Shown piece after piece: positions 15,683-29,257 of a stretch of 64,000 bases of DNA. Source of the DNA: Lichenicola sp965198575 (GTDB taxonomy: Bacteria; Pseudomonadota; Alphaproteobacteria; Acetobacterales; Acetobacteraceae); contig NZ_OZ240671.1 in assembly GCF_965198575.1 (NCBI RefSeq), positions 1 through 64,000 on the forward strand, read 5' to 3'. The stretch's first letter is position 1, and every line of letters starts with the position of its first letter. A model generated the notes under the pieces. That model saw only the letters and a list, made by a program, of their open reading frames with translations. It was not told the origin of the DNA and ran no database searches. Position numbers and translations under genes: made by a program.

Positions 15683-17224
15683 TCACGCGGAGAGCGACTT
15701 GTCCCGCTTGCGCTGCACGGAACTCGGGATCCGGAGGGCGTCCCGATACTTGGCCACGGTCCGGCGGGCGATGTCCACGCCTTCCTGTCGCAAAGCTGCA
15801 ACGATGGCGTCATCGGACAGGATGGTGTGCACCGTCTCGGCCGCGACCATGCCGCGGATCCGGTGACGTATGGCCTCCGCACTATGACTTTCGCCACCGG
15901 CGGTTCCGGCGATCGCGGTCGTGAAAAAGTATTTAAGTTCGAACAGGCCGCGTGGCGTGGCGATGTACTTGTTCGCGGTGACCCGGCTCACCGTGCTCTC
16001 ATGCATCTCCACCGCCTCGGCGATGTCGCGCAGGATCAGCGGCCGCAGGTGACCGGCGCCGCGGGCGAGGAAGCCCTCCTGCTGGCGCATCACCTCGCTC
16101 GACACCTTCAGGATGGTCTGCGCGCGCTGGTGCAGCGACTTCACCAGCCAGTTGGCGCTGGCGAGCTTCTCCGAGAGGAAGGCGCGCTCCTCCTTCGGCG
16201 CCCGCAGCAGCACCTTGGCGTGGAACGCCTGGGCGACCAGCAGCCGCGGCATGGTGTCGGGATTGAGCTCGAGCAGCCAGTCACCGCCAGGGGCCGCGCG
16301 CATCAGCACGTCCGGCACGATCGGCAGCATCGGCGTGCTGTCGTAGCCGGCGCCGGGCTTCGGATCGAGCGCCTTGATCTCGGCGATCATCTCGGCGAGG
16401 TCCTCGGCATCGACCTCGCACACCTGCTGCAGCCGCTTGAGCTCGCGCCTGCCGAGCAACTCCAGGTTGTCGAGCAGCGCCTGCATCGCCGGATCGAGGC
16501 GGTTGCGCTCGGCGAGCTGGGCGGCGAGGCAGCTCTTGAGGTCGACCGCGAACACGCCGACCGGATCGAAGCGCATCATCCGCGCCCGCACCGACGCCAC
16601 GCGCGGCTCCGGCACGCCCAGGGCGCGGGCCAGCGCCGCATCGTCGACCAGGACGCGGCCGGCACCGTCCAGCAGCGCGATCAGGTGGGCGCCGATCAGT
16701 CGCTCGCCCGGGTCGGTGAAGGCGAGCCGCAGTTGCTCGGCGAGGTGATCGCGCAGCGAGGGCGCGCCGGCCACCAGCTGGGCGATGCCGTCGAGCCCGT
16801 CCGGATTGCCCGAGGACGATGCGCCCGACATGCCCCAGTCGCTCAGGGTCTGGTCGCCGCTGTTGCCCTCGCCGGGCTCGAACACGCCGTCGGACGGGCC
16901 ATCGTCGAACTGCGCGCCGATGTCGGTGTCGAGCGGCGCCTGCTGCTCGCTGGGCAGGGTGCCGGCGGTCACCAGCAGGTCGGTCGAGACCGGTTCGCCC
17001 GATGCGGTGGCACGCTCGTCGATGCGCTGGTCGAGTGCTGCGCGTTCCGGCGGGATGTCGACGCGTTCGTCGCGCTCCAGCAACGGATTGCGCTCGAGCT
17101 CCTCCTCGATGAAGGCGGCGACTTCGAGGTTGGTGAACTGGAGAAGCTTGATGGCCTGACGCAGCTGCGGCGTCATCACCAGGTTCTGGCTCTGCCTCAG
17201 CTCCAGTCGTGGTCCGATCGCCAT
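15683..17224 (-). CDS. rpoN: RNA polymerase sigma-54 factor
   Basis: A 513-residue sigma-54. Region I is visible at the N-terminus (LELRQSQNLVMTPQLRQAIKLLQ), then an acidic region II, the core-binding domain, a helix-turn-helix and the RpoN box ARRTVAKYR near residue 493. It directs transcription from -24/-12 promoters with enhancer-binding proteins. It lies 10 bases downstream of lptB in the lpt operon. No clear TGGCAC-N5-TTGC site was noticed elsewhere in the window. Confidence 0.97.
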   Translation of the reverse strand: MAIGPRLELRQSQNLVMTPQLRQAIKLLQFTNLEVAAFIEEELERNPLLERDERVDIPPERAALDQRIDERATASGEPVSTDLLVTAGTLPSEQQAPLDTDIGAQFDDGPSDGVFEPGEGNSGDQTLSDWGMSGASSSGNPDGLDGIAQLVAGAPSLRDHLAEQLRLAFTDPGERLIGAHLIALLDGAGRVLVDDAALARALGVPEPRVASVRARMMRFDPVGVFAVDLKSCLAAQLAERNRLDPAMQALLDNLELLGRRELKRLQQVCEVDAEDLAEMIAEIKALDPKPGAGYDSTPMLPIVPDVLMRAAPGGDWLLELNPDTMPRLLVAQAFHAKVLLRAPKEERAFLSEKLASANWLVKSLHQRAQTILKVSSEVMRQQEGFLARGAGHLRPLILRDIAEAVEMHESTVSRVTANKYIATPRGLFELKYFFTTAIAGTAGGESHSAEAIRHRIRGMVAAETVHTILSDDAIVAALRQEGVDIARRTVAKYRDALRIPSSVQRKRDKSLSA

Positions 17225-17234
17225 GACGCGAAGG

Positions 17235-18011
17235 CTACAACGAAAATCTTTCGCCGAGATATACGCGGCGGACGTCCTCGTGGGCGACGACTTCCTCCGG
17301 CACGCCCTCCATCAGCACCTGGCCGCCATGCATGATGTAGGCGCGGTCGATGATCTCGAGCGTTTCGCGGACGTTATGGTCGGTGATCAGCACGCCGATG
17401 CCGCGATGCTTCAGATGCGACACCAGGTCGCGGATCTCGCCCACCGCGATCGGATCGATTCCGGCGAGCGGCTCGTCGAGCAGGATGTAGTTCGGCTGGC
17501 TGGCCAGCGCCCGGGCGATCTCGAGCCGTCGCCGCTCGCCGCCGGACAGCGCCAGCGAGGGGGAGCGGCGCAGATGGCCGATGCCGAACTCCGCCAGCAG
17601 CCCGTCCAGCATCGTGTCGCGACGGTCCGGATCGGGCTCGACCACCTCGAGTGCGGCCATCACGTTCTGCTCGACGTTCAGCCCGCGGAAGATGCTGGCC
17701 TCCTGCGGCAGGTAGCCGATGCCGAGGCGGGCCCGCCGGTACATCGGCAGGTTGGTGATGTCGGCGCCGTCGAGGCTGATCGAGCCGGCATCCGGCTGCA
17801 CCAGGCCGACGATCATGTAGAAGGTGGTGGTCTTGCCGGCGCCGTTCGGTCCGAGCAGCCCGACCGCCTCGCCGCGGCGGACATTCACCGAGACGTTCTG
17901 CACCACCTCGCGCTTCTTGTAGGTCTTGCCGACGGAGTGCGCGTGCAGCCCCTCGGTCGAGCGCCCCGACAGCGTGGCCGGGTCCAGTGCATGCGGCCTG
18001 ATCTCGTTCAT
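17235..18011 (-). CDS. lptB: LPS export ABC transporter ATP-binding protein
   Basis: A 258-residue cytoplasmic ATPase that powers LPS extraction from the inner membrane with LptFG. Walker A is GPNGAGKTTT at residues 54-63, the ABC signature is LSGGERRR, Walker B is ILLDEPLAGID, and the switch His is in TDHNVRET. The ATG at 18011 overlaps the lptA stop (ATGA). About 20 N-terminal residues precede the usual LptB start. Confidence 0.97.
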   Translation of the reverse strand: MNEIRPHALDPATLSGRSTEGLHAHSVGKTYKKREVVQNVSVNVRRGEAVGLLGPNGAGKTTTFYMIVGLVQPDAGSISLDGADITNLPMYRRARLGIGYLPQEASIFRGLNVEQNVMAALEVVEPDPDRRDTMLDGLLAEFGIGHLRRSPSLALSGGERRRLEIARALASQPNYILLDEPLAGIDPIAVGEIRDLVSHLKHRGIGVLITDHNVRETLEIIDRAYIMHGGQVLMEGVPEEVVAHEDVRRVYLGERFSL

Positions 18012-19186
18012 GACGGCGTCTTTGCAGGCGTAGCCTTCGCCCTGGCGCCCGCAGCCCCATCGGACCCGGTGCCGGGAGGCCCGTTCTGGGTCTCGTTCGG
18101 CACGATGAGGCCCTGGACGCGGGCGCCCGGATCCTCGGTCATGGTCGCGATGCCGGTATGCATGTTGATGATCGCCGCAGCCCCGTTCAACTGGTTCTGG
18201 CCCCGCGTGATGTGGACGTTGCCGACGATACGCGCAATGCCGGTGTCGGGAACATAGACCCCGCGGTCGCCGCGCACCGTCTCGGTCTGGGTGCGCACGA
18301 TCACGTTGCCGAACGCGTTGACCTTTTCCAGCTTGCCGCTGCTGCCGATCGGATCCTGGCCGTTATTGGCCGGTTTCGCCGCCGGCGTGGCGCTCCTGGA
18401 GGCCGGCGCACCCGGTTGCGGAGCGGGTGGCGCGCTATACCCGACCAGCGTGTCGGCCTGGATGCGGCGGCCGTCATTGGTGGTGACGCTGGCGTCGCCG
18501 CGGCCGATCGAGATCCGCGTCTGGGAGAAGTACTCCATCTGGTCGCGCGCGGTGAGCAGGTCGGTCGGCGTGATCAGATGCAGGTCGTGGCCGGTCAGCA
18601 CCATCACCGCCTGGTCGATGTCGTAGATGCCGTGGTCGCCGAACGCCTGCTGCGTGGCGGTGAAGATGTGCACGTGGCCGATCGCCTCGAGCCGGTAGAT
18701 CTCGCTGGCCGAGGTGTCGTCGCCGGGCGGCGCGGCGGTGCCCTTGGGCGTCGGCGTGCCCGGCGGGGGGAATCCGGTCGGGTTCTCCGGGGTCGGGTTG
18801 CTGGGCGCGGCGGTGGCGGCAGCGCCTGCGGGCGTCGGTGCGGTGGTGTTGCCTGCCGCAACCGGGGTGACGGGGGTTGCGCCGGATGTCGAGGTGCCAG
18901 GCCTCGGAGCGCCGGGCGGCACCGCCTTCTTGCGATAATAGGCGATCAGCCGGTCGGCGGTGACCGTCACGCCGCCACGGACCGCCTGCGCGCTGCCATA
19001 GGCGGTCACCGTCTGGGCGTTCTGGTTCCAGTCGAAGCCGCCGAGTGCGGTCACGGTGACCTGGCCGCCATGCGACAGGTCGATCTGCTGCGCCCGGGCC
19101 CGCCCGGACCCCAGCGTCACGAGCACCGCGAGGGCACAGCCCAGCGAGGCGGTTGCGCGGGCGATCTGCGATCTCCGTCCGTTCAT
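18008..19186 (-). CDS. lptA: LptA/OstA-like periplasmic LPS transport protein
   Basis: A 392-residue protein with a signal peptide (hydrophobic ALAVLVTLGSG, cleavage near ARA-QQ) and OstA/LptA beta-jellyroll repeats (YGSAQAVRGGVTVTADRLIAYY, then later GNVIVRTQTETVRGDRG and VHITRGQNQLNGAAA). It is about twice the length of typical LptA because a Pro/Thr/Ala-rich spacer of about 60 residues (around 95-150) and a second low-complexity segment separate the jellyroll parts. ATG 19186 overlaps the lptC stop. Confidence 0.9.
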   Translation of the reverse strand: MNGRRSQIARATASLGCALAVLVTLGSGRARAQQIDLSHGGQVTVTALGGFDWNQNAQTVTAYGSAQAVRGGVTVTADRLIAYYRKKAVPPGAPRPGTSTSGATPVTPVAAGNTTAPTPAGAAATAAPSNPTPENPTGFPPPGTPTPKGTAAPPGDDTSASEIYRLEAIGHVHIFTATQQAFGDHGIYDIDQAVMVLTGHDLHLITPTDLLTARDQMEYFSQTRISIGRGDASVTTNDGRRIQADTLVGYSAPPAPQPGAPASRSATPAAKPANNGQDPIGSSGKLEKVNAFGNVIVRTQTETVRGDRGVYVPDTGIARIVGNVHITRGQNQLNGAAAIINMHTGIATMTEDPGARVQGLIVPNETQNGPPGTGSDGAAGARAKATPAKTPS

Positions 19187-20256
19187 GGTGCAATGCCTGC
19201 CGGCCGTGCCACCGGCGGGGCGGCGGCGGTCGACGCCGCAGCGGTCGGACGCGCGATCCGGTCGTCGTTCAGGATCAGCCGTCCCGGCCCGCGGAACTGC
19301 CCGATGCCGTCCCGCTGCGACAGCAGGTAGGCCTGCGCGTCGAGCACGCCGAACGGACCCTCCGCATGCACCCAACGGTCGGAGGCGATCACGCCACGCT
19401 TCAGGTCGAGATCGGCGACCGGACTCGTCATCATGATCCCGTCATCGCGATACAGGGTGACGTCGCGATCGAGGTCGAGAAGCTGGCTGTGCTGCATATA
19501 GACCCCGTTGCGGGCGCTGATCCTGACCCAGCTGCCGCCCTGCGACAGCATGTCGGCAATCGGGCGCGCGAGATTGATCCGGTCGTCCGGGACGGCGGCC
19601 TTGGTGGCGGCGGCAGGCCTGCCGGCGCCTCCCACGGTGCCGGCTGCCGGTGCGGTCGCGGTGCCAGCGGCGCCGGTCGCCGGACCAGCGGCGGCGGCCC
19701 TCGGCTGGGGCGCCGTGACCTGCTGGGCTTCGTCGGCAGTGATCATGTACGGCCGGTTGTGGCTATCCAGCCCGTGATAGCGCGGGCCGATCATCCGGCC
19801 GCTATCGACCTGCACCTGCGCCATCTGCTTCAGCCCTATGCGCGCACTGTTCATCGAGCGGTCGATCTCCGGCCAGGTGGCGATCGACACCAGCAGCAGC
19901 AGCGCCGCCACCGGCAGGATCCATTTCGTCCAGCGCAGCATCAGCCGGCGTCGCGCGATCTGGCCCGAATTCGGCACGCGCCGGAAGCCGGTCCGCGGCT
20001 GCTCGATACTTAGTCGTCGACGGGCGGCGGCTGCACTCCGCTCGTCCCGGTCGGTGGCGGGCTCGGCGCCTGCCGGCCTGTCGCTCAGCGGGCGGCTGGC
20101 AGCGGTGGCGCCGGCGACACCCTGGTCCGGCCCAGCGGCGGCAGGTGGCTCATGCACCGCGTCACCGTTGCGGAAGGTCGGTCGCAGGGTCACGACACGG
20201 CCCGCAGACAATGCCTGGAGCGCCGGTCTCGGATCCCCGCCTGGATGCTCATGCAT
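19183..20256 (-). CDS. lptC: LptC-like LPS export protein
   Basis: About 357 residues. One transmembrane helix (around residues 105-125; ILPVAALLLLVSIATW) is followed by a periplasmic beta-jellyroll with YMITADEA, GVYMQHSQLLDLDRDVTLYRDDG and VHAEGPFGVLDAQAY, as in LptC. It links the LptB2FG pump to LptA. The long charged cytoplasmic N-terminus makes the start uncertain; ATG 20256 lies downstream of the promoter-like element at 20375-20403. A Pro/Ala-rich insertion interrupts the jellyroll, as in the adjacent lptA. Confidence 0.85.
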   Translation of the reverse strand: MHEHPGGDPRPALQALSAGRVVTLRPTFRNGDAVHEPPAAAGPDQGVAGATAASRPLSDRPAGAEPATDRDERSAAAARRRLSIEQPRTGFRRVPNSGQIARRRLMLRWTKWILPVAALLLLVSIATWPEIDRSMNSARIGLKQMAQVQVDSGRMIGPRYHGLDSHNRPYMITADEAQQVTAPQPRAAAAGPATGAAGTATAPAAGTVGGAGRPAAATKAAVPDDRINLARPIADMLSQGGSWVRISARNGVYMQHSQLLDLDRDVTLYRDDGIMMTSPVADLDLKRGVIASDRWVHAEGPFGVLDAQAYLLSQRDGIGQFRGPGRLILNDDRIARPTAAASTAAAPPVARPAGIAP

Positions 20257-20374
20257 CGGACGAACCCGACTCCGATGGCGATCCGCGTGATGATGGTCAA
20301 GACGTCTCCGCTCTCCTCCAGGACCGCCCGGCGCCGCCGTCTGGTTCCGGACCGGAGCGTCTGGGAGCCGAGTT

Positions 20375-20416
20375 TGTATGAGCACGCGCAAGAAGGCCGT
20401 CAACCTAACCTTAGGT
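20375..20416 (-). promoter_or_regulatory. Promoter with overlapping palindrome upstream of lptC
   Basis: On the minus strand TTGACG (20403-20398) and CATACA (20380-20375) are 17 bases apart, a plausible sigma-70 promoter for lptC-lptA-lptB-rpoN-hpf. The AT-rich palindrome ACCTAA-CC-TTAGGT (20403-20416) abuts and touches the -35, a placement suited to a repressor or activator. Both elements are read by eye. Confidence 0.45.
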
Positions 20417-20483
20417 AACCACTCGTGATCGGCCGTCGCCCGGAAGGGCCGTCGATCGCCGCGTCCAGGTGGGCCAACCCGGG

Positions 20484-21119
20484 CTAGTGGGCGAAGATGT
20501 CCGGAACCTCGTAGCCGAGCAGGTCGAGGCGGGCGCGGGCGGGCAGGAAGGCGAAGCAGGCCTCCGCCAGCTCGAGCCGCTGTTCACGCACCAGCAGGGC
20601 CTCCATGCGTGACCATAGCGCGTGCAGGTGGAGCACGTCGGAGGCGGCATAGGCAAGCTGTTCGGGGGTCAGGTCGCGCGCACCCCAGTCCGAGGTCTGC
20701 TGCTGCTTGCTCATCTCGACGCCGAGCAGCTCGCGCGACAGCTGCGCCAGGCCGTGCCGGTCGGTGAAGGTGCGCACCAGCTTGGCGGCGATCTTGGTGC
20801 ATTTCACCGGCGCCACGGTGATGTCGAGCGCGTGCTGCAGCACGGCCACGTCGAAGCGGGCGAAATGCATCAGCTTGGGGGTGGCCGGGTCCGCCAGCAG
20901 CCGCTTCAGGTTGGGACAGTCCGCACCATGGCCGCCGAGGCGAGGGGGCACGATCTGCACCAGGTGGGCGGTGTCGTCGCCGGCGGAGAGCTGCACCAGG
21001 CAGAGCCGGTCGCGATGCGGGTTGAGCCCCATGGTCTCGGTGTCGACCGCAACCGACGGCCCGAACGAGATACCGTCCGGCAGGTCGCCCTGATGCAGGT
21101 GGATGGTCGCGTTCGACAT
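20484..21119 (-). CDS. rnd: Ribonuclease D-like 3'-5' exonuclease
   Basis: A 211-residue DEDDy exonuclease. Exo I is VDTETMGL (Asp and Glu), Exo II is HFARFDVAVL, and Exo III is YAASDVLHLHAL with the Tyr and Asp four residues apart. It is the short form: it lacks the C-terminal HRDC domains of E. coli RNase D, as is common in alphaproteobacteria. Its role is trimming RNA 3' ends, including tRNA precursors. A tRNA-Leu gene lies 91 bases upstream on the same strand. Confidence 0.92.
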   Translation of the reverse strand: MSNATIHLHQGDLPDGISFGPSVAVDTETMGLNPHRDRLCLVQLSAGDDTAHLVQIVPPRLGGHGADCPNLKRLLADPATPKLMHFARFDVAVLQHALDITVAPVKCTKIAAKLVRTFTDRHGLAQLSRELLGVEMSKQQQTSDWGARDLTPEQLAYAASDVLHLHALWSRMEALLVREQRLELAEACFAFLPARARLDLLGYEVPDIFAH

Positions 21120-21210
21120 GAATTGGGTGATGCTCACGGTTCTGGCCCTCGGATGGCCGCCCCACCGCCAGGGCCATCCCGACCGATCGGCCGGGATGTC
21201 GTATGCCCTA

Positions 21211-21297
21211 TGGTGCCCAGGAGAAGACTCGAACTTCCACGACCTTTCGGCCACAGGTACCTGAAACCTGCGCGTCTACCAATTCCGCCACCTGGGC
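21211..21297 (-). tRNA. tRNA-Leu (anticodon CAG)
   Basis: The minus strand reads GCCCAGG...CCTGGGC-ACCA, an 87-base class II tRNA. The acceptor stem is 7 bp, with a D arm (GGCGGAATTGGTAGACGC), anticodon stem CAGGT/ACCTG with loop TTCAGGT (anticodon CAG), an extended variable arm, T arm GTTCGAGTC and an encoded CCA. It decodes CUG, a major leucine codon in high-GC genomes. Confidence 0.96.
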
Positions 21298-21340
21298 TTA
21301 AGGGGCAACCGCGGACAACCGATCCGCGGGTGGTGGCGGC

Positions 21341-21369
21341 GATTTACCGGGGCGTCGGGGTGGCGTCAA
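21341..21369 (-). promoter_or_regulatory. Sigma-70 promoter of the tRNA-Leu gene
   Basis: On the minus strand TTGACG (21369-21364) and TAAATC (21346-21341) are exactly 17 bases apart, and the -10 lies 43 bases upstream of the tRNA 5' end. The same transcript could continue into rnd. Confidence 0.6.
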
Positions 21370-21543
21370 CTGCCTGTGTTGCAGGCGCGTGATGGGCACC
21401 GGGCTCCGGTCGGGGTGCGCCGCATGGACTTCGGCACCGGCGCGCCTTGAGGCGGAGGCGACGGTGTCTATAGTGCGCCACGCGAAGATCATCGGCGTGA
21501 CAGGTCGTCATACGCCGGCGAACGGGCATGAGGATCGTCAGGT

Positions 21544-22491
21544 ATGGCAACGCGCAGCGTGGCAACGGTGTTCGGCGGCTCCGGCTTCCTGGGGCGCTAC
21601 ATCGTACGCCGGCTGGCGGCGGACGGACACGTGGTGCGGGTGGCGGTGCGCCATCCGGCCAACGCCAATGCGCTCAGGCCGATGGGCCGGGTCGGGCAGG
21701 TGGTGCCGACCTACGCCTCGATCGACGACGAGGCCTCGGTGGCGCGCGCGGTGGCCGGCAGCAGCATCGTCGTGAACCTGGTCGGCATCCTGGCGGAAGC
21801 GCGCAAGGGCGACTTCCAGCGCATGCACGAGGAGGGTCCTGGCCGGATCGCGCGGCTGGCGGCGGCATCGGGCACCGCGCGGCTGGTGCAGATGTCGGCG
21901 ATCGGCGCGGACCCGGAGAGCCCCAGCGCCTATGGCCGCAGCAAGGCCGGCGGCGAGGCGGCGGTGCGCGCGGCATTCCCGGGCGCCACCATCCTGCGGC
22001 CCTCGGTGGTGTTCGGACCGGAGGACGCGTTCTTCAACCGGTTCGGCGCGATGGCCCGGCTGTCGCCGATCATGCCGGTGTTCAGTGGCGATACGCGGCT
22101 GCAGCCGGTCTATGTCGGCGACGTGGCGGATGCGGTGCGTGCGGTGGTGCAGGAGCATGCTCCAGCCGGCGGGCTGTTCGAGCTCGGCGGCCCACGGGTC
22201 TGGAGCTTCCGTGAGCTGCTTGCCTGGATGCTGGCGCAGATGCACCGCAAGCGGCCGCTGATCGATGTGCCGCCGGGCCTGGCACGCATCCAGGCCGCCT
22301 TTCTCGAGCATGTTCCGGGCAAGCCGCTGACCCGCGACCAGCTTGCCATGCTGTCCCGCGACAACGTGGTCGGCGACGGCACCGCTGGACTGGAAGCGCT
22401 CGGGATCGTTGCGACGCCGGTGGAACTGGTGGTGCCCGCCTACATCTCCCGCTACCGCCCGGGCGGTGGCCGCAAGCAGGTTCTCGAATAA
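21544..22491 (+). CDS. Complex I NDUFA9-like NAD-dependent epimerase/dehydratase
   Basis: A 315-residue atypical extended-SDR protein. The nucleotide-binding motif is VFGGSGFLGRYIVRRL at residues 9-24. SAYGRSKAGGEAAV retains the Tyr-x3-Lys pair in modified form. The pattern matches the NDUFA9/NmrA-like subfamily, found in alphaproteobacteria as relatives of the mitochondrial complex I 39-kDa subunit. It may bind NAD(P)H structurally rather than catalyse. ATG 21544. The 246-base upstream gap holds the tRNA-Leu promoter and nothing else recognised. Confidence 0.88.
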   Translation: MATRSVATVFGGSGFLGRYIVRRLAADGHVVRVAVRHPANANALRPMGRVGQVVPTYASIDDEASVARAVAGSSIVVNLVGILAEARKGDFQRMHEEGPGRIARLAAASGTARLVQMSAIGADPESPSAYGRSKAGGEAAVRAAFPGATILRPSVVFGPEDAFFNRFGAMARLSPIMPVFSGDTRLQPVYVGDVADAVRAVVQEHAPAGGLFELGGPRVWSFRELLAWMLAQMHRKRPLIDVPPGLARIQAAFLEHVPGKPLTRDQLAMLSRDNVVGDGTAGLEALGIVATPVELVVPAYISRYRPGGGRKQVLE

Positions 22492-22667
22492 CAGGACCGG
22501 ATCGGCCCTAATCCGAGCGGTTGCCTCGAAGCTCGTCCTCGCAAAACCGTGAATTTCCTGAGATAGGGCAGCAAGCCTGTCTTTTCGGCTGTGTCCGACG
22601 CCGTTTATGCTGGAGTTCGTGACCCGGCTTCGAGATGATGCCTCCGGGTCCTGACGGGGAGCGACGC

Positions 22668-24125
22668 ATGGCGGATCGCATGCTGCAGTTTGTGTCGGTG
22701 CTGCAGCACCAGCCGGAGAAGCGCGTCGTCACGGAACGGCGGCAGGATTTCGACGAGATCTACCGCGATTTCGACATCTCCCAGGCGGAAGTGCAATCCA
22801 GCCGCTGCTCGCAATGCGGCGTGCCGTTCTGCTCGATCCATTGCCCACTTTCGAACAACATCCCCGACTGGCTGAAGCTGACCGCCGAGGGCCGGCTCGA
22901 GGAGGCGTACGAGGTCAGCTCGGCGACCAACAACTTCCCCGAGATCTGCGGCCGGATCTGCCCGCAGGACCGGCTCTGCGAGGGCAACTGCGTCATCGAG
23001 AAGGGCTTCGAGAGCGTCACCATCGGCGCGGTCGAGCGCTTCATCACCGACAATGCCTGGGAGCAGGGCTGGGTGAAGCCGGTGCGGCCGCGGGTCGAGC
23101 GCGCGCAATCGGTCGGCATCATCGGGGCGGGCCCGGGCGGCCTGGCGGCGGCGGAAGAACTGCGCAAGCTCGGCTACCAGGTGCATGTGTACGACCGCTA
23201 CGACCGCGTCGGCGGCCTGATGATCTACGGCATTCCCGGCTTCAAGCTGGAAAAGGACATCGTGCTGCGCCGGCATGCGCTGCTGGCGGAAGGCGCGATC
23301 GAATTCCATCTCGGTCGCGGCATCGGTGTCGAGGATACCGACACCGAGATCGCGTTCTCCACACTCCGTGCGCGGCACGACACGATCCTGATCGCCGCGG
23401 GTGTGTACAAGTCGCGCGAGCTCGGCGGACCGGGTTCCGGGCTGCCCGGGATCGTCAAGGCGCTCGACTACCTGACGGTATCCAACCGGCGTTCGCTCGG
23501 CGACGCGGTACCGGACTTCGATAGCGGGCTGCTGGATGCGGCGGGCAAGAACGTCGTGGTGATCGGCGGCGGCGACACCGCGATGGATTGCGTGCGCACC
23601 GCGGTTCGGCAGGGCGCGAAGTCGGTCAAATGCCTCTACCGGCGCGACCGTGCCAACATGCCGGGCTCGCTTCGCGAAGTGAAGAACGCCGAGGAAGAGG
23701 GGGTCGAGTTCGTCTGGCTGGCCGCCCCCGAAGCGTTCCTCGGCGACGAGCGGGTGACCGGCGTGCGGGCGGTGCGGATGCGGCTCGGGTTGCCGGATTC
23801 CTCCGGGCGACAGTCGGTCGATGCGGTAGAGAATAGCGGCTTCACGCTCGAGGCCGACATCGTGATCAAGGCGCTGGGCTTCGATCCGGAGGAGCTGCCG
23901 CGGCTTTGGGGCGAAGAGGCGCTGGAGGTGTCGCGCTGGGGCACGCTGAAGGTCGGACAGAAGAGTTTCATGACGAGCCTGCCCGGGGTGTTCGGCGCCG
24001 GCGACATCGTGCGCGGCGCCAGCCTGGTGGTGTGGGCGATCCGCGACGGGCGCGATGCGGCGCTGCAGATGCATCGCTGGATGGAGGCGCATGTCGAGCA
24101 GGGCCTCGCGGTTGCCGCCGAATGA
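22668..24125 (+). CDS. gltD: Glutamate synthase, small (beta) subunit
   Basis: A 485-residue NADPH-dependent flavoprotein that feeds electrons to GltB. The N-terminal cysteine motif (CSQCGVPFC, then CGRICPQDRLCEGNC) carries iron-sulfur clusters. The FAD site is GAGPGGLAAAEEL, the NADPH site is GGGDTAMDCVRTA, and the final GDIVRGASLVVWAIRDGR is diagnostic. ATG 22668 has GGGGAG at 8 bases, favoured over ATG 22635. The stop overlaps the DUF2059 gene, which in turn overlaps gltB. Confidence 0.96.
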   Translation: MADRMLQFVSVLQHQPEKRVVTERRQDFDEIYRDFDISQAEVQSSRCSQCGVPFCSIHCPLSNNIPDWLKLTAEGRLEEAYEVSSATNNFPEICGRICPQDRLCEGNCVIEKGFESVTIGAVERFITDNAWEQGWVKPVRPRVERAQSVGIIGAGPGGLAAAEELRKLGYQVHVYDRYDRVGGLMIYGIPGFKLEKDIVLRRHALLAEGAIEFHLGRGIGVEDTDTEIAFSTLRARHDTILIAAGVYKSRELGGPGSGLPGIVKALDYLTVSNRRSLGDAVPDFDSGLLDAAGKNVVVIGGGDTAMDCVRTAVRQGAKSVKCLYRRDRANMPGSLREVKNAEEEGVEFVWLAAPEAFLGDERVTGVRAVRMRLGLPDSSGRQSVDAVENSGFTLEADIVIKALGFDPEELPRLWGEEALEVSRWGTLKVGQKSFMTSLPGVFGAGDIVRGASLVVWAIRDGRDAALQMHRWMEAHVEQGLAVAAE

Positions 24126-24636
24126 GGGCGTGCGTGCGGCGCATGGGCGTCGGCATCGCGTTGGCGGGCGCCCTGGTGTTCGGGATGCAGATCGCACGCG
24201 CGCACACCGCTCCGGTGACGCCGGACCCGGCGACCCTGGCGGCGGCGGAGCAACTCATGCGCGATACCGGCGGCGAAGCGCGTGCCAGCAAGGTCCTGGA
24301 CATAATGCGGACGGTCATGGTGCCGATGCTGCAGCGCCGGAGCCAGCAGCCTGAGACGGCAGCGAAGGTGTTCGACCAGATCCTGCTGCCGGCGTTCCGT
24401 GCGCACCTTCCCGATCTCCTGCGGGAGATCGCCATGCTCTACGCCGTCGATGCGTCGCTCGCGGATCTTCAGGCGCTCGACGCTTTCTACCGCTCGCCGC
24501 TGGGCCGGAAGGCCATCGAGATCCAGGACAAGGCGACGCCGCAGGTCATGGCGCTGGGCGTCGAATGGGGCAAACAGATCATCCCCGATATATTGAAGGC
24601 GAAAGCCGATGCGTTGCGCCAGCAGGGGATCAAGCT

Positions 24637-24640
<4 letters not shown>
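24122..24640 (+). CDS. DUF2059-like exported protein between gltD and gltB
   Basis: A 172-residue protein with an N-terminal signal peptide (VGIALAGALVFGMQIARA). The mature region is helical: ALDAFYRSPLGRKAIEIQDKATPQVMALG matches the DUF2059 pattern (F-Y-x-S/T-P-x-G-K). The function is unknown; the protein is probably periplasmic. It overlaps gltD by ATGA and gltB by GTGA, so all three should be co-translated. An exported protein inside the glutamate synthase operon is unexpected. Confidence 0.82.
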
Positions 24641-29199
<4,559 letters not shown>

Positions 29200-29220
29200 C
29201 CGACGCAGGCACGATCTCGG

Positions 29221-29251
29221 GCGGTGGCGTGACGCGAGGTGCCGCCACCGC
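29221..29251. terminator. Candidate bidirectional terminator after gltB
   Basis: GCGGTGGC (29221-29228) and GCCACCGC (29244-29251) form an 8-bp stem with a 15-base loop in the 58-base gap between the convergent stops of gltB and the crcB-USP gene. There is no T-tract. Confidence 0.45.
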
Positions 29252-29257
29252 TGCCGC

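Noticed and set aside
15677..17335. Long plus-strand open frame opposite rpoN
   Set aside because: It mirrors the codons of rpoN, has no recognisable domain, and lacks a ribosome binding site in context.
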